Part shown: positions 1 to 8,414 of the stretch, one piece after another
How positions within the stretch are numbered: the stretch's first letter is position 1
Layout of the letters: every line of letters begins with the position of its first letter
Assembly (NCBI GenBank): GCA_949297575.1
Contig: CASFTB010000003.1
Coordinates: forward strand, 45,266 to 109,265
Length of the DNA: 64,000 bases
Direction of reading: 5' to 3'
Origin: an uncultured Bacillota bacterium
Lineage (GTDB): Bacteria > Bacillota > Clostridia > Christensenellales > Borkfalkiaceae
Program-made: the position numbers and the translations under genes
Notes under the pieces: generated by a model
Told to the model about the DNA's origin: nothing
Seen by the model: only the letters and a program-made list of their open reading frames with translations
The model's database searches: none

Positions 1-966
1 CCGTACGGGATCGACGAGTGCTGGCTGGATGTCACGCACAGCGGCGTGTTCGGCAGCGGCGAACAGATCGCCGAGCGCATCCGCGCTGAAGTGAAGGCAG
101 AGCTCTCCCTCACCGTTTCCGTAGGGGTAAGCTTCAATAAAGTGTTTGCCAAGCTCGCCTCCGATCTCAAAAAGCCGGACGCCGTCACCTGTGTTACGCC
201 CGAAAATTTCCGCGAGGTCATCTGGCCGCTTCCCGTTTCTGCGCTCTTATATGTGGGGCGGGCGACGGAGGAAAAGCTCGCCAGGGCGGGCATTGGAAAG
301 ATCGGCGATCTCGCCCGCGCCGATGAGAAGTTTATCGCGGCGTATCTCGGCAAGTGGGGCACGACCCTCTTGCGCTATGCGCGCGGGGAAGACGATTCCC
401 CCGTCCGCACGGCAGACGAGCGGGAGGGCCTCAAATCGGTGGGCAATTCCCTCACGTATTTTGAGGACATCCGCAGACATGAGGATGTCAAACGGCTCTT
501 ATACGCGCTCAGCGAGAGCGTTGCCGCGCGCATGAAGGACGCCGGCCTCGGCAAGGCAGACACCGTGCACCTGTGGGTGCGAGACTGCAAACTGAAAGAT
601 TACGGCTGGCAGAAGAAGGTGCGTCCGACCGCCCTCGTCGGAGAGATCGCCGAAGCGGCGTACGCGCTCTTTTGCGAAAAGTACAGGGACAAGCCCGCCG
701 TGCGCGGGCTGGGCGTCACCGCCTCCGGCTTCGACCGCGGCGTCGAGCAGCTGACGTTCGACTCCTTCGTCGGAGATTATGAAAAGAAGGCGCGCGCCGA
801 GGAGGCGGTCGCCAAGATCAGGCAAAAGCACGGCTTTGCAAAATTGCAGCGCGGCATCATGTTCGAAGACCCGAATACCGTCGGCATGGACGTGCGCGGC
901 AAGCGCCTCTCCCGCCCCGGCAAAGAGGGCGGCGAGGACGCCGAAAAGAGCGGGCCGCAAAAATAG
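1..966 (+). CDS. dinB: DNA polymerase IV (Y-family), 5'-truncated by window edge
   Basis: This is an error-prone translesion DNA polymerase that copies past damaged template bases. The reading frame is open from base 1, so the true start lies upstream; 321 residues are visible. The fragment begins inside the palm domain with GIDECWLDVT, the Y-family motif (commonly SIDExxLDVT) whose Asp-Glu pair binds catalytic metal. SVGVSFNKVFAKLASDLKKPD follows, then the thumb and little-finger regions. The usual Ser before IDE is Gly here. The protein ends with a basic tail rich in Lys, Glu and Gly. A small gene on the same strand starts 11 bases after the stop and may be co-transcribed. The promoter is outside the window, so SOS control cannot be judged. 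Confidence 0.95.
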   Translation, partial: PYGIDECWLDVTHSGVFGSGEQIAERIRAEVKAELSLTVSVGVSFNKVFAKLASDLKKPDAVTCVTPENFREVIWPLPVSALLYVGRATEEKLARAGIGKIGDLARADEKFIAAYLGKWGTTLLRYARGEDDSPVRTADEREGLKSVGNSLTYFEDIRRHEDVKRLLYALSESVAARMKDAGLGKADTVHLWVRDCKLKDYGWQKKVRPTALVGEIAEAAYALFCEKYRDKPAVRGLGVTASGFDRGVEQLTFDSFVGDYEKKARAEEAVAKIRQKHGFAKLQRGIMFEDPNTVGMDVRGKRLSRPGKEGGEDAEKSGPQK

Positions 967-976
967 AGGAAGGCAC

Positions 977-1906
977 ATGGAAAAGAAAAAGAGTTACCGC
1001 ATGGAAGATTTTGCTGCGGCGCACGGGTTTGCCCTCGGCAAGCACTGCTGCTGGGGTAGTTACAAGGGGTACCGCGTGCACGTGAAATACGCCGCGATGG
1101 GCAACCCCGCCTGCCTCATCACCGTCGTCACCGACACGAAGGGCAGAGACAAAGACCTGGAAAAATGGCTGGAAAAGAACAAGAAGGAGCTCAAGCTCAC
1201 CGCCTACGGCGTCGTCGGCATCGGGCTGATGGTCAGCCCCCAGCTGTATACGAACATTTTCCGCCAGATCGAAGAGATCCTCGGCAAGATCGTCGCGCAC
1301 CTCGCGCGCGGCAAGTACCCGGGCGAGGATATCTGTCCCTACTGCGGCATGCCGCTGGAAGGCAAGGGCATCGAGATGTTCGAATCGGGTATCCCCCTTG
1401 CGGCGCATGCGTCCTGCTATGACCGCGCCCTTTCCGTCGCTGTGGAAAAAGAAGAGCGCGAGCGGAATGCGCCCGCCAACCGCGGCGCGGGTATCGGGGG
1501 CGCTGCCCTCGGCGCGCTCGTCGGCATCGCCGCCTTCGTGCTCATGTTCCTGTGGTGGGACTTCGCCGCCATCGCCGCGGCCGTCGGCGTGCTGCTCGGC
1601 GGGTATTTTTACGGCAAGTTCGGCGGCAAAAACGAACCCTTCAAGGTCGCGTTCATCGCCCTCTCGAATGTCGTTTTGCTCCTGCTCGCCTACTTCCTGT
1701 GCCTGTATTTCGAGGCGGGCGGCGTGCAGTCTATCGGGGAGGGGCTTCGCGGCGGCGGGGCGTATCTGCGAGACTTCATCCTGAACGTCGTCTTCCTCTT
1801 CGTGTTCGACCTCATCGGCACTTCCTACAATCTCTTCTCCGTGCTGCGCTCCCGCAAAAAAGTTTCTGTGAACATGCGCCGCGCGGACGGGGCTGAAAAT
1901 AAATAG
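977..1906 (+). CDS. Zinc-ribbon membrane protein of unknown function
   Basis: This 309-residue protein belongs to no family I recognise with confidence. The frame is open further upstream, but the ATG at 977 is preceded by AGGAAGG and follows the dinB stop, so it is chosen. The N-terminal ~130 residues look soluble. A CPYCGMPL motif with a later Cys (near residue 150) resembles half of a zinc ribbon. About four hydrophobic segments follow, from the GIGGAALGALVGIAAF segment to the FILNVVFLFVFDLIGTSYNL segment near the end. The C-terminus is short and basic. Topology suggests a cytoplasmic N-terminal domain on a small membrane anchor. Co-transcription with dinB is plausible from the 11-base gap but unproven. 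No function is assigned. Confidence 0.8.
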   Translation: MEKKKSYRMEDFAAAHGFALGKHCCWGSYKGYRVHVKYAAMGNPACLITVVTDTKGRDKDLEKWLEKNKKELKLTAYGVVGIGLMVSPQLYTNIFRQIEEILGKIVAHLARGKYPGEDICPYCGMPLEGKGIEMFESGIPLAAHASCYDRALSVAVEKEERERNAPANRGAGIGGAALGALVGIAAFVLMFLWWDFAAIAAAVGVLLGGYFYGKFGGKNEPFKVAFIALSNVVLLLLAYFLCLYFEAGGVQSIGEGLRGGGAYLRDFILNVVFLFVFDLIGTSYNLFSVLRSRKKVSVNMRRADGAENK

Positions 1907-1959
1907 AAGTACACACAATATAGGGGCAGCCGCACGGCTGCCCTTTGGGAGGCAAAGAA

Positions 1960-2754
1960 ATGCTCATCGACTTTCATGCACACACGTTCTTGGATAAACT
2001 TGCGCCCGGGGCGATCGCCTCGCTCGCGGAAAAGGCGCACCTCACGCCCCGTGCAGACGGCACCGTCGCGGGCACAAAGCGGCTGATGCGCGCGCAGGGC
2101 GTCGACCTGTTCGTGGCGCTCAGCATCGCCGTCTCTCCGCGCTCCGAACGCCACGTCAACGACTTCGCCATCTCCCTCCTGCAGGATGAGATGATCGTCC
2201 CCTTCGGCTCCGTCCATCCGGACAGCGAAAACGCCCTCAGCGAGCTCAAGCGCCTCAGAGATGCGGGCGTCAAGGGCATCAAATTCCACAACGAGTATCA
2301 GAACTTTTACGTGGACGACGACAGGGCCTTCCCCATCTACGAAAAATGCGCGGAGCTCGGCTTTATCATGCTCTTTCACGGCGGGGCGGACTGGGGCTTC
2401 GAACCGCCCGTCAAGACGACGCCGCGGCGCATGCGCCGCGTGTGCGAGGCCTTCCCCGAGGCGAAGATCGTCGTCGCCCACCTCGGCGGGCAGGACATGC
2501 AGGAGGAGGCCATCGAACAGCTGCAGCCTACGAACGCCTTGATCGACACGAGCTTTACCGGCTCTTTTGTGGAGGCGGACATCTGTAAGCGCTCCGTGCT
2601 CGCTTTCGGTTTTGACCGCGTGCTCTTCGGTACCGACTGCCCGTGGGATACCCCTGCGGTGACGCTCAGGTACCTGCAGGGGATGGGCTTTCCCGAGGAG
2701 GGCATGCGCAAGATCTGCTACAAAAATGCTCTGCGGCTTTTGGGAAGAGAGTGA
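1960..2754 (+). CDS. Amidohydrolase family metal-dependent hydrolase
   Basis: This 264-residue TIM-barrel hydrolase resembles the amidohydrolase-2 family. Metal-ligand motifs are visible in order: HAH near residue 6, KFHNEY near the middle, VAHLGG, and FGTDCPW near residue 225, whose Asp would be the catalytic or metal-binding acid. The ATG at 1960 has GGGAGG nine bases upstream and is preferred to the in-frame TTG at 1945. A hairpin of GGGCAGCC paired with GGCTGCCC lies just upstream (about 1923-1942) and may separate it from the preceding gene. Two strong terminators follow. The substrate cannot be read from sequence; related proteins include decarboxylases and lactonases. Confidence 0.85.
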   Translation: MLIDFHAHTFLDKLAPGAIASLAEKAHLTPRADGTVAGTKRLMRAQGVDLFVALSIAVSPRSERHVNDFAISLLQDEMIVPFGSVHPDSENALSELKRLRDAGVKGIKFHNEYQNFYVDDDRAFPIYEKCAELGFIMLFHGGADWGFEPPVKTTPRRMRRVCEAFPEAKIVVAHLGGQDMQEEAIEQLQPTNALIDTSFTGSFVEADICKRSVLAFGFDRVLFGTDCPWDTPAVTLRYLQGMGFPEEGMRKICYKNALRLLGRE

Positions 2755-2770
2755 GGAAAAATGTATAACA

Positions 2771-2806
2771 GGGGGAGCCTTTCCGTTCGGAAAGGCTCCC
2801 CCTGGT
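2771..2806 (+). terminator. Hairpin terminator after the amidohydrolase gene
   Basis: A perfect 14-bp stem (2771-2784 with 2789-2802) closes on a GTTC loop, followed by GGTTTTG. The run of T is short, but a second terminator lies about 40 bases further on. Being nearly symmetrical, it could also act on transcripts from the opposing ABC transporter gene. Confidence 0.7.
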
Positions 2807-2845
2807 TTTGTGCCCCGCGCGGCATAAGCCGCGCGAAGCAGGGGA

Positions 2846-2867
2846 AAGCGCCGGCGGCGCTTTTTTG
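2846..2867 (+). terminator. Second tandem terminator
   Basis: AAGCGCC pairs with GGCGCTT across a GGC loop and is followed by six T. It sits immediately past the stop of the convergent ABC transporter gene and faces plus-strand transcription. Confidence 0.75.
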
Positions 2868-2868
2868 T

Positions 2869-5800
2869 TTACAGCGAGCGGATGCTCTCGACGGGCTTCT
2901 TCTTTGCGATGCTGTACACGGGCAGGAAGGTCGCGATGAAGGAAGTCACCGCGGCGATGCCCAGCAGCACGAGGATGGACAGCGGCCCGAACACGAAGAT
3001 GGCGGCGCCCAGCTCGGGTGCGAGCAGGTCGTTGAGCACGCCGCAGACGACGAATCCGGCAATGAGCGACAGCACAAAGCAGATGGCGGCGATGATGACC
3101 GATTCGGAGAAGAAGATCTTGAACACGTCCGCGCTGCGCGCGCCCACCGCGCGCAGGATGCCGATCTCCCGCTTCTTGTTGGTGATGGAAACGGAAATAA
3201 AGTTGAACAGCAGCAGCATGGAGAAGAGCGCCATCACCACGCCCACCCACAGGAACACCTGTTCGAGCGTCTCGATCATGCTGTTGACGTGGCCGAGCGA
3301 GTCCGCAACGGGGGAGACGAGGGTATAATAGGTATCGTCCGCGCCGACTTCATCCGCGCCGTTGATGACGGAGGAGAGCCCCGCGCGGTCGGGCATGGCA
3401 AAGATGACGGTATTGTACTTTTCGTCCGGAGACTTCACGTAGTTCGTCTCCTCTACATAATAAGTGGACTGGCCGTAGCTGTCGAGCAGTTTTTCCGTTT
3501 CGCTTTCCGAGAACATGACGGGCCCGTGCTCTCCGTCATAAAATCCCACGATCGTATAGGTGCCGACGTCGTTGCCCATCATGTTCTGAATGGTGATCTC
3601 GGTGAGGAATTTTCCCTCTTTGTATGCCTCCGCAAAGTAAGGGGAAAGGAAGTCGAGCGCCGCCTGTACCTCCGCTTCAGAATATCTGTACGCTTCGGAG
3701 AGGATGTTCAGGCTGTCCTGGTAGTCTGTACTCCATTTGTCCGCGGAACCATTCGCGGCGTCTTTCGCCGCACTGTCGGCCGGTCCGCCTTCTGCGCGGA
3801 ATGCGATATCGGCGTACTGCTCAAAGTCCGCGTCGGCATTTTGTGCGGCTTCTTCGTCACTGCATCCTTGGTCGATATATTTCTGATACAGCTCGTCGCG
3901 CAGTCCGGAATTGTTTAGTTTGAACTCGGCAAGGAAGTCGTCCCAATTCTCCTCAAGGTACTCCTGGTAGACGCGATAATATGTCTCATCCCAGATCTGC
4001 TGATAGCCTTCGTTCCAAAGTTCGTTATAAATACTGTTAAGTACCGCGAAGTAGTCGCCTTCCTCGATCAGGATCTCGTTGTCTGCAAGGGTGGTCTTTC
4101 CCTCTTCAAACATATAGATGTAGTAGGTATCCTGTACGGACTGCTGCGTATACGGCACGAGCGTCTGGATGTAGCTGTTTGTGTTTGATTCGCCGTATTC
4201 CGGAACGGAAAGTTGGAAGGAGAGCTGTCCGTCCAGAAATTCGATGTAATCGGGTGAGGTGTCGAACGAATTGGAGGTAAAGTCCTGTAAATGTGCCTCG
4301 TAAAAGCCATCCGAGACCAGCGCCGCGCCGTACAGCCCGGAGGAGACGAGGCTCTGTAATTCGTTGACGAGCGTATAGTCGATGTCTCCGTACCCGGTCG
4401 CTTCTTTGAGAGCACTGTATTTTTCGTCTAAGTCGGCACGGAAGACGCCGCGCACGGTCAGGGCCACGGGCCTGCTGCCCTCCTGTATGAGGAGCCGCTT
4501 CCCGACGATGTCGGCAGCTTCGTTCAGCTCGAGTTCGTCGCCCTGCCGATAATTTCCGTATTCGTCTTCGCCCTCGACCTCGTTCAGGCCGAACTGTTTG
4601 AAGGATTCGAAGAGGTAGCTGGAGATGGCGACGTCGTTCACGCCGTAGGCGGAAAGGTCGCTTTCCCCCGCGATGAATTCGAGGCCTGCATAGTCCTGCG
4701 CCCCGTCCGCAAAGTTGTAGACGTACGGCAGGTAGTAGCCCATGTCGGACATGGAATTCAGCGCGAGATTTTCGATAAAAAATCTTTCGGAAGTGTAGCT
4801 CGAATAATTGTACAGCCCGAGCGCCGCGCCGTATCGGTCGCGGTATTCCCGCACCTCCGCGGGCGTGAAGCGCGCAGAGCCGCTGCTCGTGTAGCGGTAT
4901 ATCTCTTCGCCCGTCTTGCGCTCATAGCTCACGCTGTCGTATTGGTAATATTTTGAGAGGGTCACGGTATCGTACTCCGCCTGTATGTACGATTCGAGCA
5001 TCACGCTCTTCTCGTCATAAAAGGTCAGCGTTGAGAACAGTCCGAACATCGTGAAGGCGATGAAGGAGAGCAAAATGGTGAAAAAGAGGCGGAAGGGTTT
5101 GACGCGCAAGCTGCTTGCGCCGATGCGCACTGCGTGGCGCATCGGCAGCTTCGAGCGGATAAATGCGCTGTCAGCCGCAGTGTACGTCTTCGAGGGGATG
5201 TCCGCTTCGTCCGTGTCGGCAAAAGCTTCGCGGGCGCCGCTCTCGTCGATGCGCGCCGCCTTTTTGAAGTCGGAAATTTCCTTCTGCCCGCAGGAGAGCA
5301 GTACCTTGCCCTTCGCCTTGGAGAGGAAGGTGCGGATGCGCCCCATGTCCGCGTCCGTCAGGCGCGAGCCGTCCTGCACGGAGATGGTGTCCTCGCCGAT
5401 GAAGGAGAGGTTGTCGCTCTCGCGCGTCGCCTGTATCTTTTCCTTGGTGACGTCCGAAATGATCTTCCCGTCCTTGAGCTCGATGATGCGGTCGCCGTAG
5501 ATCTCCGCAAATTCGCGGTCGTGGGAGACGACGATGACCAGCTTGGTCTCTGACAGCTTTTTCAGCGTGTCGAACACCTGTTTGCCGGTGTTGGAGTCGA
5601 GGGCGCCCGTCGGCTCGTCCGCCATGATGATCTCGGGATTTTTGACGAGTGCGCGCGCGATGGCGACGCGCTGTTTCTGCCCGCCCGAAAGGGTGTTTGG
5701 CTTGCGCTTGGCGAACTGTTCCAGCTCCACCTGCCGCAAGATCTCCTGCACGCGGGCCCTGTCCTTGCTCTTGCCCTGCAATTCGAGGGCGAGCGCGATG

Positions 5801-6108
5801 TTGTCCTCCACCGTGAATTCATTGAGGATGTTGTATTCCTGAAACACGAACCCGATGAAGGTGTTGCGGTAGCTGTCGAAGTCGGACTGCGAAAAGTCTT
5901 TACTGCTGCGTCCCTTGATGATGATCTCGCCCGAATCGGGCGCGTCCAGCCCGCCGCACAGGTTGAGCAGCGTAGATTTGCCGCTGCCCGATTTGCCCAG
6001 CAGGAAGACCATGCCCTTTTCGGGGAAGCGCACGGAAACGCCGTCCAATGCGCGGACAGTTACTCCCTTGGTGTCATACACCTTGGTGAGCTCTCTGATC
6101 TCCAACAA
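2869..6108 (-). CDS. Fused ABC transporter ATPase-permease with giant extracytoplasmic domain
   Basis: This single 1079-residue polypeptide joins an ABC ATPase to a MacB/FtsX-type permease. Residues 1-220 form the ATPase: Walker A GKSGSGKST at 38-46, signature LSGGQKQR at 140-147, Walker B MADEP at 162-166. A linker leads to a first membrane span at about 340-362. Some 580 residues then lie outside the membrane, rich in Tyr, Asp, Glu and Ser. Three spans at about 950-1070 close the protein with the FtsX-like ITNKKREIGILRAVGA segment. MacB-type transporters usually move peptides, lipoproteins or antibiotics, or transmit mechanical force rather than transport small solutes. It is transcribed alone and divergently from the NatAB-like operon. 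Substrate unknown. Confidence 0.9.
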   Translation of the reverse strand: MLEIRELTKVYDTKGVTVRALDGVSVRFPEKGMVFLLGKSGSGKSTLLNLCGGLDAPDSGEIIIKGRSSKDFSQSDFDSYRNTFIGFVFQEYNILNEFTVEDNIALALELQGKSKDRARVQEILRQVELEQFAKRKPNTLSGGQKQRVAIARALVKNPEIIMADEPTGALDSNTGKQVFDTLKKLSETKLVIVVSHDREFAEIYGDRIIELKDGKIISDVTKEKIQATRESDNLSFIGEDTISVQDGSRLTDADMGRIRTFLSKAKGKVLLSCGQKEISDFKKAARIDESGAREAFADTDEADIPSKTYTAADSAFIRSKLPMRHAVRIGASSLRVKPFRLFFTILLSFIAFTMFGLFSTLTFYDEKSVMLESYIQAEYDTVTLSKYYQYDSVSYERKTGEEIYRYTSSGSARFTPAEVREYRDRYGAALGLYNYSSYTSERFFIENLALNSMSDMGYYLPYVYNFADGAQDYAGLEFIAGESDLSAYGVNDVAISSYLFESFKQFGLNEVEGEDEYGNYRQGDELELNEAADIVGKRLLIQEGSRPVALTVRGVFRADLDEKYSALKEATGYGDIDYTLVNELQSLVSSGLYGAALVSDGFYEAHLQDFTSNSFDTSPDYIEFLDGQLSFQLSVPEYGESNTNSYIQTLVPYTQQSVQDTYYIYMFEEGKTTLADNEILIEEGDYFAVLNSIYNELWNEGYQQIWDETYYRVYQEYLEENWDDFLAEFKLNNSGLRDELYQKYIDQGCSDEEAAQNADADFEQYADIAFRAEGGPADSAAKDAANGSADKWSTDYQDSLNILSEAYRYSEAEVQAALDFLSPYFAEAYKEGKFLTEITIQNMMGNDVGTYTIVGFYDGEHGPVMFSESETEKLLDSYGQSTYYVEETNYVKSPDEKYNTVIFAMPDRAGLSSVINGADEVGADDTYYTLVSPVADSLGHVNSMIETLEQVFLWVGVVMALFSMLLLFNFISVSITNKKREIGILRAVGARSADVFKIFFSESVIIAAICFVLSLIAGFVVCGVLNDLLAPELGAAIFVFGPLSILVLLGIAAVTSFIATFLPVYSIAKKKPVESIRSL

Positions 6109-6205
6109 TGTTTTTGCCTCCTATGTTCTGAAATGTGCCGCGCCCCCGTGCCGTGCGGCGGGCGGCGAGAGCATGCGGCGGCACGCCGATACTCTCTTAC
6201 CGTAT

Positions 6206-6234
6206 AGTATATACCTTTTTTTCATACAGGTCAA
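6206..6234 (-). promoter_or_regulatory. Promoter for the fused ABC transporter gene
   Basis: On the minus strand, -35 TTGACC (6229-6234) and -10 TATACT (6206-6211) are 17 bases apart. The leader to the start codon is about 95 bases long. Confidence 0.65.
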
Positions 6235-6241
6235 GCGCACC

Positions 6242-6251
6242 GGGGGGGGGG
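6242..6251. repeat. Run of ten G between divergent promoters
   Basis: A homopolymer of ten G lies between the minus-strand promoter at 6206-6234 and the plus-strand promoter at 6310-6339. Such runs are prone to slippage. It is not inside a gene and lies outside both core promoters. Confidence 0.85.
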
Positions 6252-6309
6252 ATACGGCATGCTGCCTGCGCCCCGCGCGCTTTTTTGCAGAATTATTACA
6301 TCCTGCCGT

Positions 6310-6339
6310 TTGACAGCCGCCCGCCCGTTCCTGTATAAT
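6310..6339 (+). promoter_or_regulatory. Strong promoter for the natAB-like operon
   Basis: Consensus -35 TTGACA (6310-6315) and consensus -10 TATAAT (6334-6339) are separated by 18 bases. The first ATG follows 26 bases after the -10 hexamer. Confidence 0.85.
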
Positions 6340-6365
6340 AGACGGAGAAAAAACGGGAGCATCCT

Positions 6366-7136
6366 ATGGCAGAGATCATCCGCGCGGAAAACGTGAAAAA
6401 GACTTTCACGCTCACCCGCAAACAGCGCCTCCTCGAAAAGGGCGCAAAGAAAAAAGTTGCCCTCGCCGGCCTCTCCTTTTCCGCGAACGAAGGGGAGATC
6501 TACGGCCTGCTCGGCCCCAACGGGGCGGGCAAAACGACCATGCTGCGCATCCTCGCCACCCTCATCCGCGCGGACGAGGGTGAGGCATACGTCGCGGGCA
6601 AAAGCGTCATGCGCGACCCCGCGGGGGTGCGCGCCTCCATCGGGTTTCTGACGAGCGAGCTCAGATTGGAAGACTTTTTCACGCCCGCCTATCTGTTCGG
6701 CTTTTTCGGCAGGCTGCGCGGCATGGACGATGCCGCCATAGCCCGCCGCAGGGAGGAGCTCTTCTCCAAATTCGGCATCGACTCCTTCGCCGAGGTGCGC
6801 GTGCGCGACCTCTCCACGGGCATGAAGCAGAAGGTCTCCCTCGTCGTCTCCATCATCCACGACCCGCCCGTCGTCATCTTTGACGAGCCGACCAACGGAT
6901 TAGACGTGCTCACCGCGAAGGTGGTCACAGACTTTTTGCTGGAGCTGAAGGGGCAGGGCAAGAGCATCCTGCTCTCCACCCATATCTTTTCTCTCGTCGA
7001 AAAGTTGTGCGACCGCGTCGGCGTCATCATCAACGGGCGCATGGCGGCGGAGGGCGCCCTCGCCGAAGTGCGCGGAGAGCAGTCCCTCGAAGATGCCTTT
7101 TTCGACATCTACAAGCGGGAGGTGACGGGCAGATGA
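6366..7136 (+). CDS. natA: ABC transporter ATP-binding protein, NatA-like
   Basis: This 256-residue ATPase energises the membrane protein encoded directly downstream. Walker A GPNGAGKTT is at 50-58, the signature reads LSTGMKQK, and Walker B reads VVIFDEPTNGLD, followed by the STH switch histidine. The order of motifs and the short basic insert before Walker A (about residues 17-30) resemble NatA, the ATPase of sodium-extruding NatAB transporters. Its stop overlaps the permease start as ATGA, which implies translational coupling. The ABC-2 class is certain; sodium as substrate is inferred only from resemblance, and drug or polymer export remains possible. Confidence 0.85.
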   Translation: MAEIIRAENVKKTFTLTRKQRLLEKGAKKKVALAGLSFSANEGEIYGLLGPNGAGKTTMLRILATLIRADEGEAYVAGKSVMRDPAGVRASIGFLTSELRLEDFFTPAYLFGFFGRLRGMDDAAIARRREELFSKFGIDSFAEVRVRDLSTGMKQKVSLVVSIIHDPPVVIFDEPTNGLDVLTAKVVTDFLLELKGQGKSILLSTHIFSLVEKLCDRVGVIINGRMAAEGALAEVRGEQSLEDAFFDIYKREVTGR

Positions 7137-8308
7137 AGAATGTTCTCACGGTCATGCGCAAGGAATTTGCGCGCTTTTTCGGAGATAAGCGGCTGGTGCT
7201 CGGCACCCTCATCCTCCCGGGGCTGCTCATCTTCGTGCTGTACACGCTCATGGGCGCGGCTTTTACCGATACGGGTGAGGAGACCCTCACCGTGCGCGTC
7301 CTCGCTCCCTCCGCCTCCTTTGCCGCCTATATCGACGCGCTGGAGACCGCCGCGGGGGAGGAGGGGATCGGCATCGCCTTCGAAACTGCGGAAGGGGACG
7401 AGGAGGCCCTCCTCGAAGAAGTGGGGGAGAGCTTCGATGCCCTGCTCGTCTTCGACGAAGGGTTCGATTCTCTCCTCGTGCCCGGCGCGCCCGCCGCTTC
7501 CCGCCCCAACGTCGCCATCTATTATGACTCCGCCGTCACCTCCTCCCTCTCCGCCTACAACGCGGCGGCGCAGCTTCTGGAGAGTTGGGAGAGCGGCATG
7601 AGCGGCCTCTTCAACATCAATGTTTCGGCGGGAGGGGATCTCTCCACCGCGGAGGAGGCGCGCGCGTCCTACTATGCGATGCTGCTGCCCTTCCTCATCC
7701 TCACCTTTCTGTACAGCGGCTGTATGGGGCTCGCCCCCGAATCCATCGCGGGGGAAAAGGAGCGCGGCACCATCGCCACCCTCCTCGTCACCCCCGTCAG
7801 ACGCAGCGAGCTGGTCGTGGGGAAGATAGTTTCCTTATCCGCTCTTTCGGCACTTTCTGCTTTGAGTTCGTTTATCGGAACCTTCCTCTCCCTGCCCCGC
7901 CTCGCGGGCGGGAGCATAGGGGAGACGCTCGCCGCCTATTCGGTGGGGCAGTACTTCGCGCTGCTCGCCGTCATGCTCTCGGCGGTGCTGCTCATCGTCT
8001 CGCTCATCTCCATCGTCTCCGCCTTTGCGCGCACGGTGAAGGAGGCGTCCGCCTACTCCGTGCCGCTGATGATCCTCGTCATGCTCGTCGGGCTTTCGTC
8101 GATGATCTTCGGGGCGGCTGACGTGCCCGCGGCGGTGTTCCTCATCCCCGTCTACAACTGCGCGCAGGTGCTCGCCGAGATCTTCTCCATGCGGTTTTCC
8201 GCACTGCACCTGTTCGTGACGCTCGCCTCCGACCTCGTGTATATCGTCCTGCTCGTGTGGGTGCTCGCCCGCATGTTCAAAAGCGAAAAGGTCATCTTCA
8301 ACAACTGA
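7133..8308 (+). CDS. natB: ABC-2 type permease, NatB-like
   Basis: This 391-residue membrane subunit partners the ATPase encoded upstream. One hydrophobic span near residues 20-40 is followed by an extracytoplasmic region of about 150 residues rich in acidic residues. Five or six spans fill the C-terminal half, starting near YYAMLLPFLILTFLYSGCMG. The segment ESIAGEKERGTIATLLVTPV is characteristic of ABC-2/NatB permeases and follows the second span. The ATG at 7133 overlaps the upstream stop, so the longer open frame upstream is rejected. The 3' flank carries hairpins that mainly serve the convergent argH gene. Confidence 0.85.
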   Translation: MKNVLTVMRKEFARFFGDKRLVLGTLILPGLLIFVLYTLMGAAFTDTGEETLTVRVLAPSASFAAYIDALETAAGEEGIGIAFETAEGDEEALLEEVGESFDALLVFDEGFDSLLVPGAPAASRPNVAIYYDSAVTSSLSAYNAAAQLLESWESGMSGLFNINVSAGGDLSTAEEARASYYAMLLPFLILTFLYSGCMGLAPESIAGEKERGTIATLLVTPVRRSELVVGKIVSLSALSALSALSSFIGTFLSLPRLAGGSIGETLAAYSVGQYFALLAVMLSAVLLIVSLISIVSAFARTVKEASAYSVPLMILVMLVGLSSMIFGAADVPAAVFLIPVYNCAQVLAEIFSMRFSALHLFVTLASDLVYIVLLVWVLARMFKSEKVIFNN

Positions 8309-8324
8309 CGCAAGACAATGCAAA

Positions 8325-8354
8325 AAGGGCCGCCCGATCGTTCGGGCGGCCCTT
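8325..8354 (-). terminator. Distal hairpin terminator of argH
   Basis: A 13-bp stem (8325-8337 with 8342-8354) has a four-base loop. Read on the minus strand it is followed by a run of T. It may also stop the convergent natB transcript, though with little T on that side. Confidence 0.65.
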
Positions 8355-8364
8355 GCGCGCGACG

Positions 8365-8397
8365 GAAAAAAGCGCCTCCCGCATAGACGGGAGGCGC
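8365..8397 (-). terminator. Proximal terminator of argH
   Basis: GCGCCTCCCG (8372-8381) pairs with CGGGAGGCGC (8388-8397). On the minus strand the stem is followed by six T. It begins about 18 bases past the argH stop. Confidence 0.85.
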
Positions 8398-8414
8398 CGT
8401 GCTTGTCTGTAAAA

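Noticed and set aside
2761..3918. A 385-codon open frame after the amidohydrolase gene
   Set aside because: It begins inside a terminator hairpin and lies antisense to the ABC transporter.
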